A DNA stretch of 29,480 bases from Sphingomonas sp. CCH9-E2 (GTDB lineage Bacteria; Pseudomonadota; Alphaproteobacteria; Sphingomonadales; Sphingomonadaceae): NCBI RefSeq assembly GCF_001557215.1, contig NZ_LSJM01000200.1, forward strand, positions 1 through 29,480. The letters are read 5' to 3'. A program made the translations under genes and the position numbers. The notes below the pieces were generated by a model that was not told the DNA's origin, searched no databases, and saw only the letters and a program-made list of their open reading frames with translations. The stretch's first letter is position 1, and each line of letters begins with the position of its first letter. Below are positions 7,940 to 15,941 of this stretch, in pieces.

Positions 7940-8728
7940 CTAACCGAAGCGATAGGCGTCCATCGCGAGCACGCCATAGGTATAGCTGTGATGCAGCCGC
8001 CGTGCAGATTTACCTCCGGCGCCCATCGCGGTGAACAGCGGAAGGATATGGTCCATCGTCGGGTGGTTGGCGCGCCCATGCGTGCCACGCTCGACGGCGT
8101 GCAGCACTGCCTCCGTGTCCCCGGCATCCAGCCGCTCGCTCATCCAGTCTGCGAAACCCGACACCCACTCGGGCACCGGCGCATCATGGTTGCGCCCTTC
8201 GACAAAGATCGCGCGGAGATTGTGGGTCAGGCTGCCCGATCCGATGATCAGGATATTGCGGGCGCGCAGCGGGGCGATCGCCTGCCCGATGCGGTGGTGC
8301 CAGTCGGGCGGATGCGCGCTGCTGATCGACAGCTGCACCACCGGGATATCGGCGTCGGGCCAGCCCAGCATCAGCGGCACCCAGGCGCCATGGTCCAGCC
8401 CACGCGCGGGGTCGAGGAACACCGGGTTCCCGGCCTCCGCCACCATCTGCGCTACCGTTTCGGCCAACGCGGGATCGCCCTTGGCCGGATAGCGCAAGTC
8501 GAACAGTTTCTGCGGGAAGCCGCCGAAATCGTGGATCGTCGGCAGTTCGCTGCCCGACGTTACCACCGCCTCCGCCATGTCGTGATGGGCGGAGATCATC
8601 ACGATCGCGTCGGGACGCTGCACATGCGACGCCAGCCCGGCGAGGAAATCCCGCGCCGGGCTGGGTTCGAACATGATCATCGGCGAGCCGTGCGACACGA
8701 ACAGAGCGGGTTGCACGGCGCGCGTCAT
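7940..8728 (-). CDS. DodA/YgiD-type class III extradiol dioxygenase
   Basis: A 262-residue member of the LigB-superfamily dioxygenases related to 4,5-DOPA extradiol dioxygenase; these open catechol-type rings using ferrous iron. Likely metal or active-site histidines are His13 (FVSHGSP), His48/49 (SAHHD) and His113 (GLDHGAWVPL). The C-terminal motif HHSYTYGVLAMDAYRFG is typical of the group. It starts one base beyond the wrbA stop, so it is almost certainly the last gene of a pirin-wrbA-dodA operon. A catechol/quinone substrate would fit its quinone-reductase neighbour. The physiological substrate in bacteria is usually unknown. Confidence 0.87.
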   Translation of the reverse strand: MTRAVQPALFVSHGSPMIMFEPSPARDFLAGLASHVQRPDAIVMISAHHDMAEAVVTSGSELPTIHDFGGFPQKLFDLRYPAKGDPALAETVAQMVAEAGNPVFLDPARGLDHGAWVPLMLGWPDADIPVVQLSISSAHPPDWHHRIGQAIAPLRARNILIIGSGSLTHNLRAIFVEGRNHDAPVPEWVSGFADWMSERLDAGDTEAVLHAVERGTHGRANHPTMDHILPLFTAMGAGGKSARRLHHSYTYGVLAMDAYRFG

Positions 8729-8729
8729 G

Positions 8730-9332
8730 TCAGGCGACTAGCTTGGTCGCGACTTCGGCGATGCGGCGGCCCTGATAGCGCGCGCCGGCGAGATCGGTCT
8801 CGCTCGGCATGCGGCTGCCGTCGCCACCCGCCACAGTCGTCGCGCCATAGGGTGCGCCGCCCAGCACTTCGTCGATCTTCATCTGGTCGGCATGGCCATA
8901 GTCGAGGCCGACAATGGTCAGGCCGAAATGCAGCAAATTGGTGATGATGCTGAACAGCGTCGTCTCGTTGCCGCCATGCTGGGTCGCCGACGAGGTGAAG
9001 GCACCACCGACCTTGCCGTGCAGCGCGCCCTGATACCAGACGCCGCCAGCGGTATCCCAGAAGCTCGCCATCTGGCTTGCCATGCGGCCGAAGCGGGTCG
9101 GCGACCCGACGATGATTGCGTCATAGTCCTTGAGCGCGTCCGGGCCTTCGATCACCGGATGCGCGCTGTCGGCCTTGAAGCCGGCGGCCTTGACCACCGC
9201 CTCCGGCGCTGTCTCCGGCACGCGGCGGATATCGACGGTCGCGCCAGCCGAGCGTGCGCCCTCGGCAACGGCTTCGGCCATCGCTTCGATATGGCCGTAG
9301 GACGAGTAGTAAAGCACCAGAACCTTGGTCAC
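8730..9332 (-). CDS. wrbA: NAD(P)H:quinone oxidoreductase WrbA
   Basis: A 200-residue flavodoxin-fold enzyme that reduces quinones by two electrons, avoiding semiquinone radicals. FMN-binding landmarks are [12 protein letters not shown] near the N-terminus, [13 protein letters not shown] near residue 80 and [11 protein letters not shown] near residue 115. The length is standard for WrbA. The start is GTG at 9332, which gives the usual [12 protein letters not shown]-terminus and has an AAGGAG ribosome site 7 bases upstream. A longer open frame to 9482 has no family support. It lies between pirin and the dioxygenase on the same strand, which suggests a joint role in quinone or electrophile stress. 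Confidence 0.95.
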   Translation of the reverse strand: MTKVLVLYYSSYGHIEAMAEAVAEGARSAGATVDIRRVPETAPEAVVKAAGFKADSAHPVIEGPDALKDYDAIIVGSPTRFGRMASQMASFWDTAGGVWYQGALHGKVGGAFTSSATQHGGNETTLFSIITNLLHFGLTIVGLDYGHADQMKIDEVLGGAPYGATTVAGGDGSRMPSETDLAGARYQGRRIAEVATKLVA

Positions 9333-9365
9333 GGTGTGTCTCCTTGATTGGAACTGAATGGGGGT

Positions 9366-9407
9366 GGAGCGGCCCGCCTTGGGAGGGGGAGGTTCGCGGA
9401 CCGCTCC
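9366..9407 (-). terminator. Intercistronic hairpin between pirin and wrbA
   Basis: Two 12-base arms (9366-9377 and 9396-9407) are complementary except at one position, which pairs as G-U when read on the minus strand. The loop is 18 bases and purine/pyrimidine-biased. There is no T-run, so it is more likely an attenuating or mRNA-stabilising hairpin than a full terminator. It would let pirin be expressed differently from wrbA. Confidence 0.4.
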
Positions 9408-9417
9408 GGGGGGTCGG

Positions 9418-10116
9418 TTAGTTGGAATCGACCAGAACGATTTCGGCGTCCTCGATCGCGGTAATCGTGACCGTCTGGCCACCGCTCAGCGCGGCGCCGT
9501 CGCGGGCATTGAAGGGTTCGCCGTCGATGGTAATCTTGCCGACTGCGGGGACGAGATAGGCATGCCGCCCCTCGCCCACGCTGTGGGTGACGCTTTCACC
9601 GGCCTTGATCGTCGCGCCGAGCACGCGGGCGTCAGCGCGGATCGGGAGCGCATCGCTGTCCTCGGCATAGCCGCTCGCCAGCGTCACGAACTTGCCCGAG
9701 CGCTCGCCCTTGGGGAACGGCTTGGCACCCCAGCTGGGTGCGCCACCGCTGGCGCGGGGCATGATCCAGATCTGGAACAGCGTGGTCGTTTCCGGCTCAA
9801 GGTTATATTCGGCGTGCCGCACCCCGGTGCCCGCGCTCATCACCTGGACGTCGCCGGCGCCGGTACGGCCGGTATTGCCCATCGAGTCCTGGTGCGTGAT
9901 CGCGCCGGTGCGGACATAGGTGATGATCTCCATGTCCTTGTGCGGGTGCGGCGGGAAGCCACTGTTCGGACCGATCTCGTCATCGTTCCAGACACGGATC
10001 GCGCCCCAGCCCATGCGGGCCGGATCATAGTAGTTGGCGAAGCTGAAGTGATGGCGTGCGTTGAGCCACCCGTGATCGGCATGGCCCAGGCTTTCGAACG
10101 CGCGCTTCTCGATCAT
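9418..10116 (-). CDS. Pirin-family bicupin (YhhW-like quercetin 2,3-dioxygenase)
   Basis: A 232-residue pirin. The N-terminal cupin metal ligands are His57, His59 ([10 protein letters not shown]), His101 and Glu103 (VRHAEYN). These positions agree with those I recall for E. coli YhhW, which shows quercetinase activity in vitro. The C-terminal cupin (KITIDGEPF) lacks the ligands, as is normal. The ATG at 10116 has a near-perfect AAGGAGG ribosome site 5 bases upstream. It is the first gene of the pirin-wrbA-dodA run and is divergent from the LysR gene, its likely regulator. Pirin plus WrbA next to a LysR regulator is a recurring proteobacterial arrangement. The true substrate is not known. Confidence 0.92.
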   Translation of the reverse strand: MIEKRAFESLGHADHGWLNARHHFSFANYYDPARMGWGAIRVWNDDEIGPNSGFPPHPHKDMEIITYVRTGAITHQDSMGNTGRTGAGDVQVMSAGTGVRHAEYNLEPETTTLFQIWIMPRASGGAPSWGAKPFPKGERSGKFVTLASGYAEDSDALPIRADARVLGATIKAGESVTHSVGEGRHAYLVPAVGKITIDGEPFNARDGAALSGGQTVTITAIEDAEIVLVDSN

Positions 10117-10170
10117 CGGAACCTCCTTGCTTGAGGCTCAAAATAGGATCGGGATGACGCTCGTAAATGG

Positions 10171-10195
10171 AAACGTTTGAAACGGATCGTTTCAT
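10171..10195. promoter_or_regulatory. Candidate LysR operator (TGAAACG-GAT-CGTTTCA)
   Basis: A perfect 7-base inverted repeat, TGAAACG (10179-10185) and CGTTTCA (10189-10195) around GAT, sits in the 121-base divergent spacer between pirin and the LysR gene. A third GAAACG half site lies just upstream at 10171-10176, in direct orientation. Size and place suit a LysR-type regulator binding site that controls both directions. That this regulator binds it is inference. Confidence 0.6.
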
Positions 10196-10237
10196 CATTT
10201 ATGGTGCCGCCAGTGCAGAAACGCGGAGCCAGACAAA

Positions 10238-11140
10238 ATGCGCCTGCCGGACTTTGAAGCCTGGGCAATCTTCGCCTGCGTGGTCGAGCATCGCTCGTTC
10301 AGCGGGGCAGCCAGTGCGATCGGGGTGAGCAAGGCGACCGTGTCCAAGGCGATTGCCCGGCTGGAGGCGCAGCTTGGCACCGCGCTGTTCCACCGCACCT
10401 CGCGCCGCCTGACGCTGACCGACAGTGGCACCGCGCTCGCCGAACGCGCCGGGCGCATCCTGGCCGAAGCGCAGGCAGCGGAAGAGGCGGCGATCGACTC
10501 TGCCAAGGCACCGTCGGGGCTGGTCCGCATCGCCGCGCCGATCACCTTCGGCATCCGCTTCGTCGCCGACGCGATTGCCGAACTGATCGCAGAACATCCC
10601 GGCATCCAGATCGATCTGAGGCTATCCGATGCCCGCGTCGACATCGTCGCCGACGGGTTCGACATCGCGCTGCGCATCGCCGACCTGCCCGACAGCTCGC
10701 TGCGGGCGCGTCGGCTGTGCCCGATCAAGGCGCGGGTCGTCGCCGCCCCATCCTATCTCGCGCAACATGGCACGCCACGCCATCCGGCCGACCTCGCCCA
10801 CCATGCCTGCTTTCTCTATGCCAATGCGATCGGTGCCTGGCAGTTTCGCAAGGCCGATGGCGAGGAAGCGGCGGTGCGACCGGCCGGGCCGCTGACCACC
10901 GACAATGGCGACGCAATGATGCCGGCGCTGCTCGCCGGGCTCGGCATCGCGCGCCTGCCCGATTTCATCATCGATCGCGAGCTGGCCGAGGGGCGACTGG
11001 TCGAAATCCTCGCCGACTGGTCACCGATGAACGTCGCGCTCCACCTGCTCACCCCGCCCAGCACGCTGCGTCCGGCGCGCGTGGAACTAGTGATCGACTT
11101 CCTCTCGCAGCGCTTCCGCAACCTTTGCAGCCGCGCCTGA
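10238..11140 (+). CDS. LysR-family transcriptional regulator
   Basis: A 300-residue LysR regulator. Residues 1-60 are the winged helix-turn-helix (SFSGAASAIGVSKATVSKAIARLEAQLG, then LFHRTSRRLTLT). Residues about 90-290 are the periplasmic-binding-like effector domain (GLVRIAAPITFGIRF; PALLAGLGIARLPDF), similar to the aromatic- and quinone-responsive CrgA/DhcR-type group. GGAG lies before the ATG at 10238. It is transcribed divergently from pirin-wrbA-dodA, with a palindromic operator candidate between, so it probably controls that cassette and itself. The effector may be a quinone or aromatic compound; this is inferred from the neighbours only. Confidence 0.9.
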   Translation: MRLPDFEAWAIFACVVEHRSFSGAASAIGVSKATVSKAIARLEAQLGTALFHRTSRRLTLTDSGTALAERAGRILAEAQAAEEAAIDSAKAPSGLVRIAAPITFGIRFVADAIAELIAEHPGIQIDLRLSDARVDIVADGFDIALRIADLPDSSLRARRLCPIKARVVAAPSYLAQHGTPRHPADLAHHACFLYANAIGAWQFRKADGEEAAVRPAGPLTTDNGDAMMPALLAGLGIARLPDFIIDRELAEGRLVEILADWSPMNVALHLLTPPSTLRPARVELVIDFLSQRFRNLCSRA

Positions 11141-11144
11141 ACCC

Positions 11145-11182
11145 AAAAAAAAGGGCCGGCCCGCATCGCTGCAGACCGGCCC
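11145..11182 (-). terminator. Rho-independent terminator of the TonB receptor gene
   Basis: Arms GGGCCGG (11153-11159) and CCGGCCC (11176-11182) form a 7-bp GC-rich stem with a 16-base loop. On the minus strand the stem is followed directly by eight T residues (A-run at 11145-11152 on the plus strand). This is the standard intrinsic terminator layout for the receptor gene ending at 11208. Confidence 0.8.
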
Positions 11183-11207
11183 ATGCTTGGGTATGGGATC
11201 GCCCGGC

Positions 11208-14186
11208 TTAGAACCTTGCCTCGGCCGAGATCGTGAACGAACGCCCGCGCGGATCGGCAACGCGCGGCTCCCACGAGCTGCCCGCACCGGTGTTCCCGTC
11301 GTAGGTGATCGCGAAGGGCGGATCGGTGTCGAACAGGTTCTTCACGCCCATGGTAAAGGTATAGCCCTTGAACCCCGTGAAGCTGATCGACGCGTTATAG
11401 ATGATGTAATCATCGACATACGGGTTGTAGTCGGGACGCGTGACCGTCCCTGCCGCAATACCCGGCAGCGCCTGGTTCTTGTAGCCCGAGCGGAAGATCT
11501 GGCTCAGCGTGAAGCTGACGTCCTCGGTGCGATAGCCGATATAGGCGTTGTGCTTCCACTCATTGCCCAGGTCGCCGGCAAAGGTGAACACCCCGATCAG
11601 GCTCGGCCCATAAGCCGAGGTCGGCGTCAGCTTCTCCTTCTTCTGGAGCAACAGCGTGCCATCGAGGCCCGCGCTGAACGTGCCGCCCAGCGCATCGAAC
11701 TGGCCACGTGCAGCGAACTCCAGACCCTGGGTCCGGCGCGAACCGGCGTTGATCCAGCGCTGGTCGATCTGGACCACATCCTGCGTGGTCGGATTGCGGA
11801 TGAAACGATCCGGGAAGAGCGCCGCATTGTCGATCAGCTGGCGCAGCGTGAGCAGCTGGATCGTGTCGTCAACCGCGATCGACCACCAGTCGACCGACAG
11901 GCTGAACCCGCGGAACGGAGTCAGCACGCCGCCGACGCTGAACTGCTTGGCGGTTTCCGGCTGCAGGTTGGGCAGACCGCCGGTCGCGATTTCCGGCCGG
12001 ATCTGTGCGCAGGGCAGGCCGCTGCCAAACGCGCTGGTCGGGACACCGCCGGGGCAGCGCACCGGGTCCGCCAGATCGCTGCCCGAATAGGGCGACAGGG
12101 TAATGCCGTTGAAAATCTGGTTGAACGTCGGAACGCGGAAGCTGGTGTTGAACGAACCGCGGAACATCAGCTGTTCGAACGGCTGGAACTTGACCGACAC
12201 CTTCGGGTTCGTCGTGGTGCCAAAGCCCGTATAATCGTCGACACGCAGCGCGCCGGTCACCTCGAGCTGCTCCAGGATCGGCACCAGCACTTCGGCATAG
12301 GCCGCCTTCACGTCGCGGCTCTTCGGCGTCAGCGCGTTGACGTTATCGAATGCGGCCAGGAAGATCACCGGCGCGGTCGCCGCAGCTGCCTCCGACCCGT
12401 TGAACGAATAGGTTTCGCGGCGATAGTCGACGCCTGCCGCCATCCGCACATCGCCGCCCCAGATCGGGAAGAGCGAGCCGGACACCGACGCGTCGAACTG
12501 CTTCACCTCATATTGGCCGCCATACAGCGTCGCCCCGCGCGCCGACACCGATTCGAGTGCGGCGAGGCCCGCCGCCGTCTGCGTCAGGCTGAACGGGTTG
12601 ATCAGGCCGCTGTTCATCACGCCGACCAGACCACGGAACCCGGCCGGTGCGCCCGCGACCTGCGGTGCCAGCGGGTCATAGGCACCGTTGGCGAGCGTAC
12701 CGCGATAATAGTAACCGCCGCCCAGCACCGACGCGCTCTCGCTCTTGGCGTAGCTCGCGCCTGCACGATAGTCCCACCCGTCGAACAGCGGACCTTCAAG
12801 GCCGAGCGCTGCGCGGAACGTCTTGGTGTCGGTCACATATTCGCGCGGACCGCACGCGCCGCAGCGCCAGCGATACGAAATCGGCAGCTGCGCAGCCGCA
12901 CGCGCGTTGAAATTGGCGAGCTGCGTCGGATCGGTGATGATTCCGCGGATCGCGTTCACCACCGCGTCATAGGTCGCCGCCGTGGTCGGGTTGCGCGGAT
13001 AGGCGATGTTGAGGTTGGTCGTGTTCGCCGACAGCTGCGCGTTGCTGAAGCTCTTGGCCGAGTGTGCGTCAGAGCCGGTCACCTCGACCGACAGTTCGTG
13101 CGACCCGCCGATGCGCACCACGCCGCGGCCATAATAGGTCAGCGTCTCGATCGGTTGCTGGATCACCGCCGCGCGACCCGTGTCCCAGGCGCAGGCATAG
13201 ACCGCCGCCGGGTTGTTCCACAGCTGCTCGTCATAGGCCATGCCACCGTCGAACGAGCTACAGCCACCACCGCCGGGCAGGTCGAGGATGTTGATGCCGC
13301 CGCCGACAATATTTGCGCCATTGGGGCCAGTGATCGCCAGCGTCGGGAAACCGGTGGCCGGTCCGAGCAGCGTGCCGCCTGCGTTCTGGTTCGCGTTCGC
13401 GCCGATGTTGAACACGGTCGCGATCGGCGTGCCGCGCGTGTCGATCGACAGGCCGCGATTAGGCTGGTTCCCGTTGACGAAATCGCGATCTTCGCCGCGC
13501 AGGATCTTGTTCCAGCGGTACGACACCGCCGCCATGATGTTGAAGCCGTCTTCGCTCAGATCGCCATAGCCGGCCACGCCGCCGATGCGGTAGATTTCAC
13601 CGCCGCCCGCTTCCGGCACGTCGACATAGCCGCTGACCGACACGCCCTGGAACGTCTTCTTGGTGATGAAGTTGATAACGCCGCCGACTGCGTCGGTGCC
13701 ATAGATGGCCGACGCACCGTCCTTGAGCACTTCGACGCGCTCGATCGCAGCAAACGGGATCTGGTTGACGTCCACTGCCGAGCCCGACAGGCCGTGCGCC
13801 GCGACACGGCGACCGTTCAGCAGCACCAGCGTCGCGGCCGATCCCTGCCCGCGCAGGTTGGCGGCGGACAGACCGTTGGTGCCACGCTGCGCCCCGGTCG
13901 TCACGTCGGCGTTCGATGCCAGATTGTCCGCGCCCGACCCGTTGGTCGGCAGGAATGCGACCAGCTGCTCAGGGCTGGTGATGCCGTTGCGCGCAATCTC
14001 TTCCTGCGTCACGATCTGCAGCGGGAGCGCGCTCTTGTTCGGGTCCTGCTTGATCCGCGAACCGGTGATTAGCACCTCGCGCTCGCTGCTTTCCTGTTCG
14101 CCCGACGACGGTGCCGGTGCATCCTGGGCGAATGCCGGAACCGCGATGCAGCACGCCGTCACGAACAATGCGGTCTTGAACTTCAT
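11208..14186 (-). CDS. TonB-dependent outer-membrane receptor
   Basis: A 992-residue TonB-dependent transporter. Residues 1-21 are a signal peptide (cleavage after VPAFA). A TonB-box-like stretch (REVLITGSRI) starts near residue 34. The plug domain follows to about residue 165 (LRGQGSAATLVLLNGRRV; VEVLKDGASAIYGTDAVGGVINFITKK). The rest is a 22-strand-type barrel ending in the expected aromatic residue (SAEARF). It carries two cysteine pairs in loop regions (GGGGCSSF...YACAW and WRCGACG). Substrate cannot be deduced; no siderophore or sugar-use genes sit beside it. GGGGG lies upstream of the ATG. It is divergent from ctrA, has its own terminator and appears monocistronic. Confidence 0.93.
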   Translation of the reverse strand: MKFKTALFVTACCIAVPAFAQDAPAPSSGEQESSEREVLITGSRIKQDPNKSALPLQIVTQEEIARNGITSPEQLVAFLPTNGSGADNLASNADVTTGAQRGTNGLSAANLRGQGSAATLVLLNGRRVAAHGLSGSAVDVNQIPFAAIERVEVLKDGASAIYGTDAVGGVINFITKKTFQGVSVSGYVDVPEAGGGEIYRIGGVAGYGDLSEDGFNIMAAVSYRWNKILRGEDRDFVNGNQPNRGLSIDTRGTPIATVFNIGANANQNAGGTLLGPATGFPTLAITGPNGANIVGGGINILDLPGGGGCSSFDGGMAYDEQLWNNPAAVYACAWDTGRAAVIQQPIETLTYYGRGVVRIGGSHELSVEVTGSDAHSAKSFSNAQLSANTTNLNIAYPRNPTTAATYDAVVNAIRGIITDPTQLANFNARAAAQLPISYRWRCGACGPREYVTDTKTFRAALGLEGPLFDGWDYRAGASYAKSESASVLGGGYYYRGTLANGAYDPLAPQVAGAPAGFRGLVGVMNSGLINPFSLTQTAAGLAALESVSARGATLYGGQYEVKQFDASVSGSLFPIWGGDVRMAAGVDYRRETYSFNGSEAAAATAPVIFLAAFDNVNALTPKSRDVKAAYAEVLVPILEQLEVTGALRVDDYTGFGTTTNPKVSVKFQPFEQLMFRGSFNTSFRVPTFNQIFNGITLSPYSGSDLADPVRCPGGVPTSAFGSGLPCAQIRPEIATGGLPNLQPETAKQFSVGGVLTPFRGFSLSVDWWSIAVDDTIQLLTLRQLIDNAALFPDRFIRNPTTQDVVQIDQRWINAGSRRTQGLEFAARGQFDALGGTFSAGLDGTLLLQKKEKLTPTSAYGPSLIGVFTFAGDLGNEWKHNAYIGYRTEDVSFTLSQIFRSGYKNQALPGIAAGTVTRPDYNPYVDDYIIYNASISFTGFKGYTFTMGVKNLFDTDPPFAITYDGNTGAGSSWEPRVADPRGRSFTISAEARF

Positions 14187-14246
14187 ACCCCAACCCCCTT
14201 TTTGATCCAGCGCGCATTTTTGTGTCGGCTTCGCCGGAAACCGCGA

Positions 14247-14275
14247 AATTAATCACGCATATCCGCAGTTAGCAA
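14247..14275 (-). promoter_or_regulatory. Possible sigma-70 promoter of the TonB receptor gene
   Basis: On the minus strand TTGCTA (14275-14270) and TTAATT (14252-14247) are separated by 17 bases, giving a plausible -35/-10 pair about 60 bases before the receptor start codon. Match to consensus is moderate, so this is only a candidate. Confidence 0.3.
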
Positions 14276-14402
14276 ATGCAAAATATCGGCCAGGGCTATA
14301 ACCCGTGGCTATATTGCTCCATGTTGATCTTGACAGGCTTTCAGGGGTTTTACGCCGGTCGCACAATGCCGTCGAGACCCGCCCGATCGCCCGCGACTCG
14401 TG

Positions 14403-14464
14403 GAGTCAGGCCGGTTAGGGCAAAATTAACCTTTTGCCTTCATACCAGCTTAGGTTAATGAATC
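14403..14464 (+). promoter_or_regulatory. ctrA control region: paired CtrA half sites and GANTC motifs
   Basis: ATTAACCT (14425-14432) and AGGTTAAT (14452-14459) form a perfect 8-base inverted repeat whose cores are TTAACC, the CtrA half-site sequence. GANTC, the CcrM methylation motif, occurs on each side: GAGTC at 14403-14407 and GAATC at 14460-14464. In Caulobacter ctrA transcription is controlled by CtrA itself and by GANTC methylation. The half sites here are inverted 19 bases apart rather than the classical direct TTAA-N7-TTAA, so binding is inferred. Confidence 0.5.
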
Positions 14465-14517
14465 AGTCGCGTTGTGCGCCACAGGGGGCCTGCAACCGGC
14501 ATAGGGGAAATCAGCCG

Positions 14518-15225
14518 ATGCGCGTGCTGCTGATCGAAGACGAGCCGACGACCGCCAAGGCCATCGAGCTGATGCTCGCGACCGAGGGATTCAATGTCTA
14601 CACCACCGATCTGGGCGAGGAAGGGCTCGATCTGGGCAAGCTGTACGACTATGACATCATCCTGCTCGACCTGAACCTTCCCGACATGCACGGCTATGAC
14701 GTGCTCAAGAAGCTGCGTGTCGCGCGGGTGCAGACGCCGGTCCTGATCCTGTCGGGCATCAACGAAATGGACAGCAAGGTCCGCTCGTTCGGCTTCGGCG
14801 CCGACGATTACGTCACCAAGCCCTTCCACCGCGAAGAACTGATCGCCCGCATCCACGCTGTGGTGCGCCGCAGCAAGGGCCACAGCCAGTCGGTCATCCG
14901 CACCGGCAAGCTCGCCGTCAACCTGGATGCCAAGACCGTCGAAGTCGACGGCGCCCGCGTCCATCTGACCGGCAAGGAATATGCGATGCTGGAGCTGCTC
15001 TCGCTCCGCAAGGGCACCACGCTCACCAAGGAAATGTTTCTTAACCACCTCTATGGCGGGATGGACGAGCCCGAGCTCAAGATCATCGACGTCTTCATCT
15101 GCAAGCTGCGCAAGAAGCTCAGCATGGCGTGCGAGGGCGAGAACTACATCGAGACCGTCTGGGGCCGCGGCTATGTGCTGCGCGAGCCCGAGGAAGCGGC
15201 CGGCGCGGTCAGCGCCGTCGCCTGA
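14518..15225 (+). CDS. ctrA: Cell-cycle response regulator CtrA
   Basis: A 235-residue OmpR-type response regulator, the master cell-cycle and polarity regulator of Alphaproteobacteria. The receiver (1-120) has the acidic pocket (LIEDEP), the phospho-acceptor Asp51 ([13 protein letters not shown]) and Lys101 (DDYVTKPF). The winged-helix DNA-binding domain spans 127-229 ([35 protein letters not shown]), very close to Caulobacter CtrA. The start at 14518 gives the family-standard [10 protein letters not shown] and has AGGGGA upstream; an open frame extending to 14434 is not supported. The C-terminus ends in small hydrophobic residues (VSAVA), compatible with but not proof of ClpXP-type turnover. 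A strong terminator follows. Confidence 0.95.
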   Translation: MRVLLIEDEPTTAKAIELMLATEGFNVYTTDLGEEGLDLGKLYDYDIILLDLNLPDMHGYDVLKKLRVARVQTPVLILSGINEMDSKVRSFGFGADDYVTKPFHREELIARIHAVVRRSKGHSQSVIRTGKLAVNLDAKTVEVDGARVHLTGKEYAMLELLSLRKGTTLTKEMFLNHLYGGMDEPELKIIDVFICKLRKKLSMACEGENYIETVWGRGYVLREPEEAAGAVSAVA

Positions 15226-15250
15226 CACACGTTCGTTGCGTGGGGCAAGC

Positions 15251-15289
15251 GGGCCGCGTCATCCGGGGGGATGACGCGGCCCTTTCTTT
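15251..15289 (+). terminator. Rho-independent terminator after ctrA
   Basis: Perfect 14-base arms (15251-15264 and 15269-15282, starting GGGCCGCG) around a GGGG loop are followed by TTTCTTTA. It lies 25 bases after the ctrA stop and is one of the strongest terminators in the window. Confidence 0.92.
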
Positions 15290-15338
15290 ATGCGCGCGCA
15301 AGGCAGCGTGGCGAAGCGGCTGATCTGAAAGCAATAAG

Positions 15339-15428
15339 TGGCGGAGAGGGTGGGATTCGAACCCACGTTACGGTTCCCCGTAAACCGCATTTCGAGTGCG
15401 GCGCGATCGACCACTCTGCCACCTCTCC
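15339..15428 (-). tRNA. tRNA-Ser(CGA)
   Basis: On the minus strand this folds as a class II tRNA: acceptor GGAGAGG paired with CCUCUCC, discriminator G73 and encoded CCA (15341-15339). The D arm is GGCAGAGUGGUCGAUCGCGCC-like, and the anticodon arm CCGCA-CUCGAAA-UGCGG gives anticodon CGA. It has the long variable arm expected of serine tRNAs (UUUACGG/CCGUAAC) and a T arm with GGUUCGAAUCC. It reads UCG serine codons. No integrase or phage-like gene is seen beside it. Confidence 0.96.
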
Positions 15429-15560
15429 GCGAGGGGTCCGCAGGGCATGCACATGCCGCTCCGTCCGGTCGAGCGGGGGCCTCTAGACCAAGGTTCGCGG
15501 GCTTGCAAGCGCCTTGCGCACGCTTCTTGTGCGAACGCGAAAGCGCATTAGATTAAAGGC

Positions 15561-15941
15561 ATGACCAACGCCTCCGACCCGCTCGATCTGGCGATTGCCG
15601 GCGTCCCCTTCCCGCCCGTTGCGCACGCGCGCTTCAATCTGGGCGATGTGGTGCGGCACCGGTTGTTCGATTTTCGCGGGGTGATTTTCGATATCGATCC
15701 GGTCTTCGCCAATACCGACGAATGGTATGAGGCGATCCCGGAAGATGTCCGCCCGCGCAAGGACCAGCCTTTCTATCACCTGCTCGCCGAAAATGCCGAG
15801 TCGAGCTATGTCGCTTATGTCAGCCAGCAGAATCTGGTCGCCGACGACAGTGACGAACCGGTCGACCATCCGGCGATTGGAGGCCTGTTCGACGAGCTGG
15901 ATGGCGGGCGGTACAAGCTGAAGCGCGAGCACCGGCATTAG
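15561..15941 (+). CDS. hspQ: Heat-shock protein HspQ
   Basis: A 126-residue member of the HspQ (YccV-like, hemimethylated-DNA-binding) family. In E. coli the protein is a heat-inducible factor that binds hemimethylated oriC DNA and acts as a Lon specificity enhancer. The conserved core is ARFNLGDVVRHRLFDFRGVIFDIDP, then WYEAIPEDVRPRKDQPFYHLLAE and SYVAYVSQQNLVADDS. An N-terminal extension of about 22 residues precedes the core, typical of alphaproteobacterial members. It lies between tRNA-Ser and the rplU operon on its own. No clear heat-shock promoter is visible, although GATTAAAGGC just upstream is AT-rich. Confidence 0.92.
   Translation: MTNASDPLDLAIAGVPFPPVAHARFNLGDVVRHRLFDFRGVIFDIDPVFANTDEWYEAIPEDVRPRKDQPFYHLLAENAESSYVAYVSQQNLVADDSDEPVDHPAIGGLFDELDGGRYKLKREHRH

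Larger units (their letters stand above)
14187..14517. other. Long divergent spacer between TonB receptor and ctrA
   Basis: These 331 bases contain no gene. The receptor side has a possible minus-strand promoter (14247-14275). The ctrA side has paired TTAACC half sites and two GANTC methylation motifs (separate entry). A TTGACA hexamer at 14330-14335 on the plus strand has no clear -10 partner at normal spacing. The region is more AT-rich than the flanking genes, as expected of control DNA. Confidence 0.5.

Noticed and set aside
11187..14072. 961-codon plus-strand open frame opposite the TonB receptor
   Set aside because: Antisense shadow of a clear receptor gene in high-GC DNA. Its product is Arg/His/Asp-rich with no domain and no ribosome site.
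14330..14358. TTGACA at 14330 as the ctrA promoter
   Set aside because: No acceptable -10 hexamer at 15-19 bases, and it lies about 180 bases from the start codon; left as unassigned.
15339..15428. tRNA-Ser as an integration site for a mobile element
   Set aside because: No integrase, no repeated 3' tRNA fragment and no phage-like genes were found nearby in the window.
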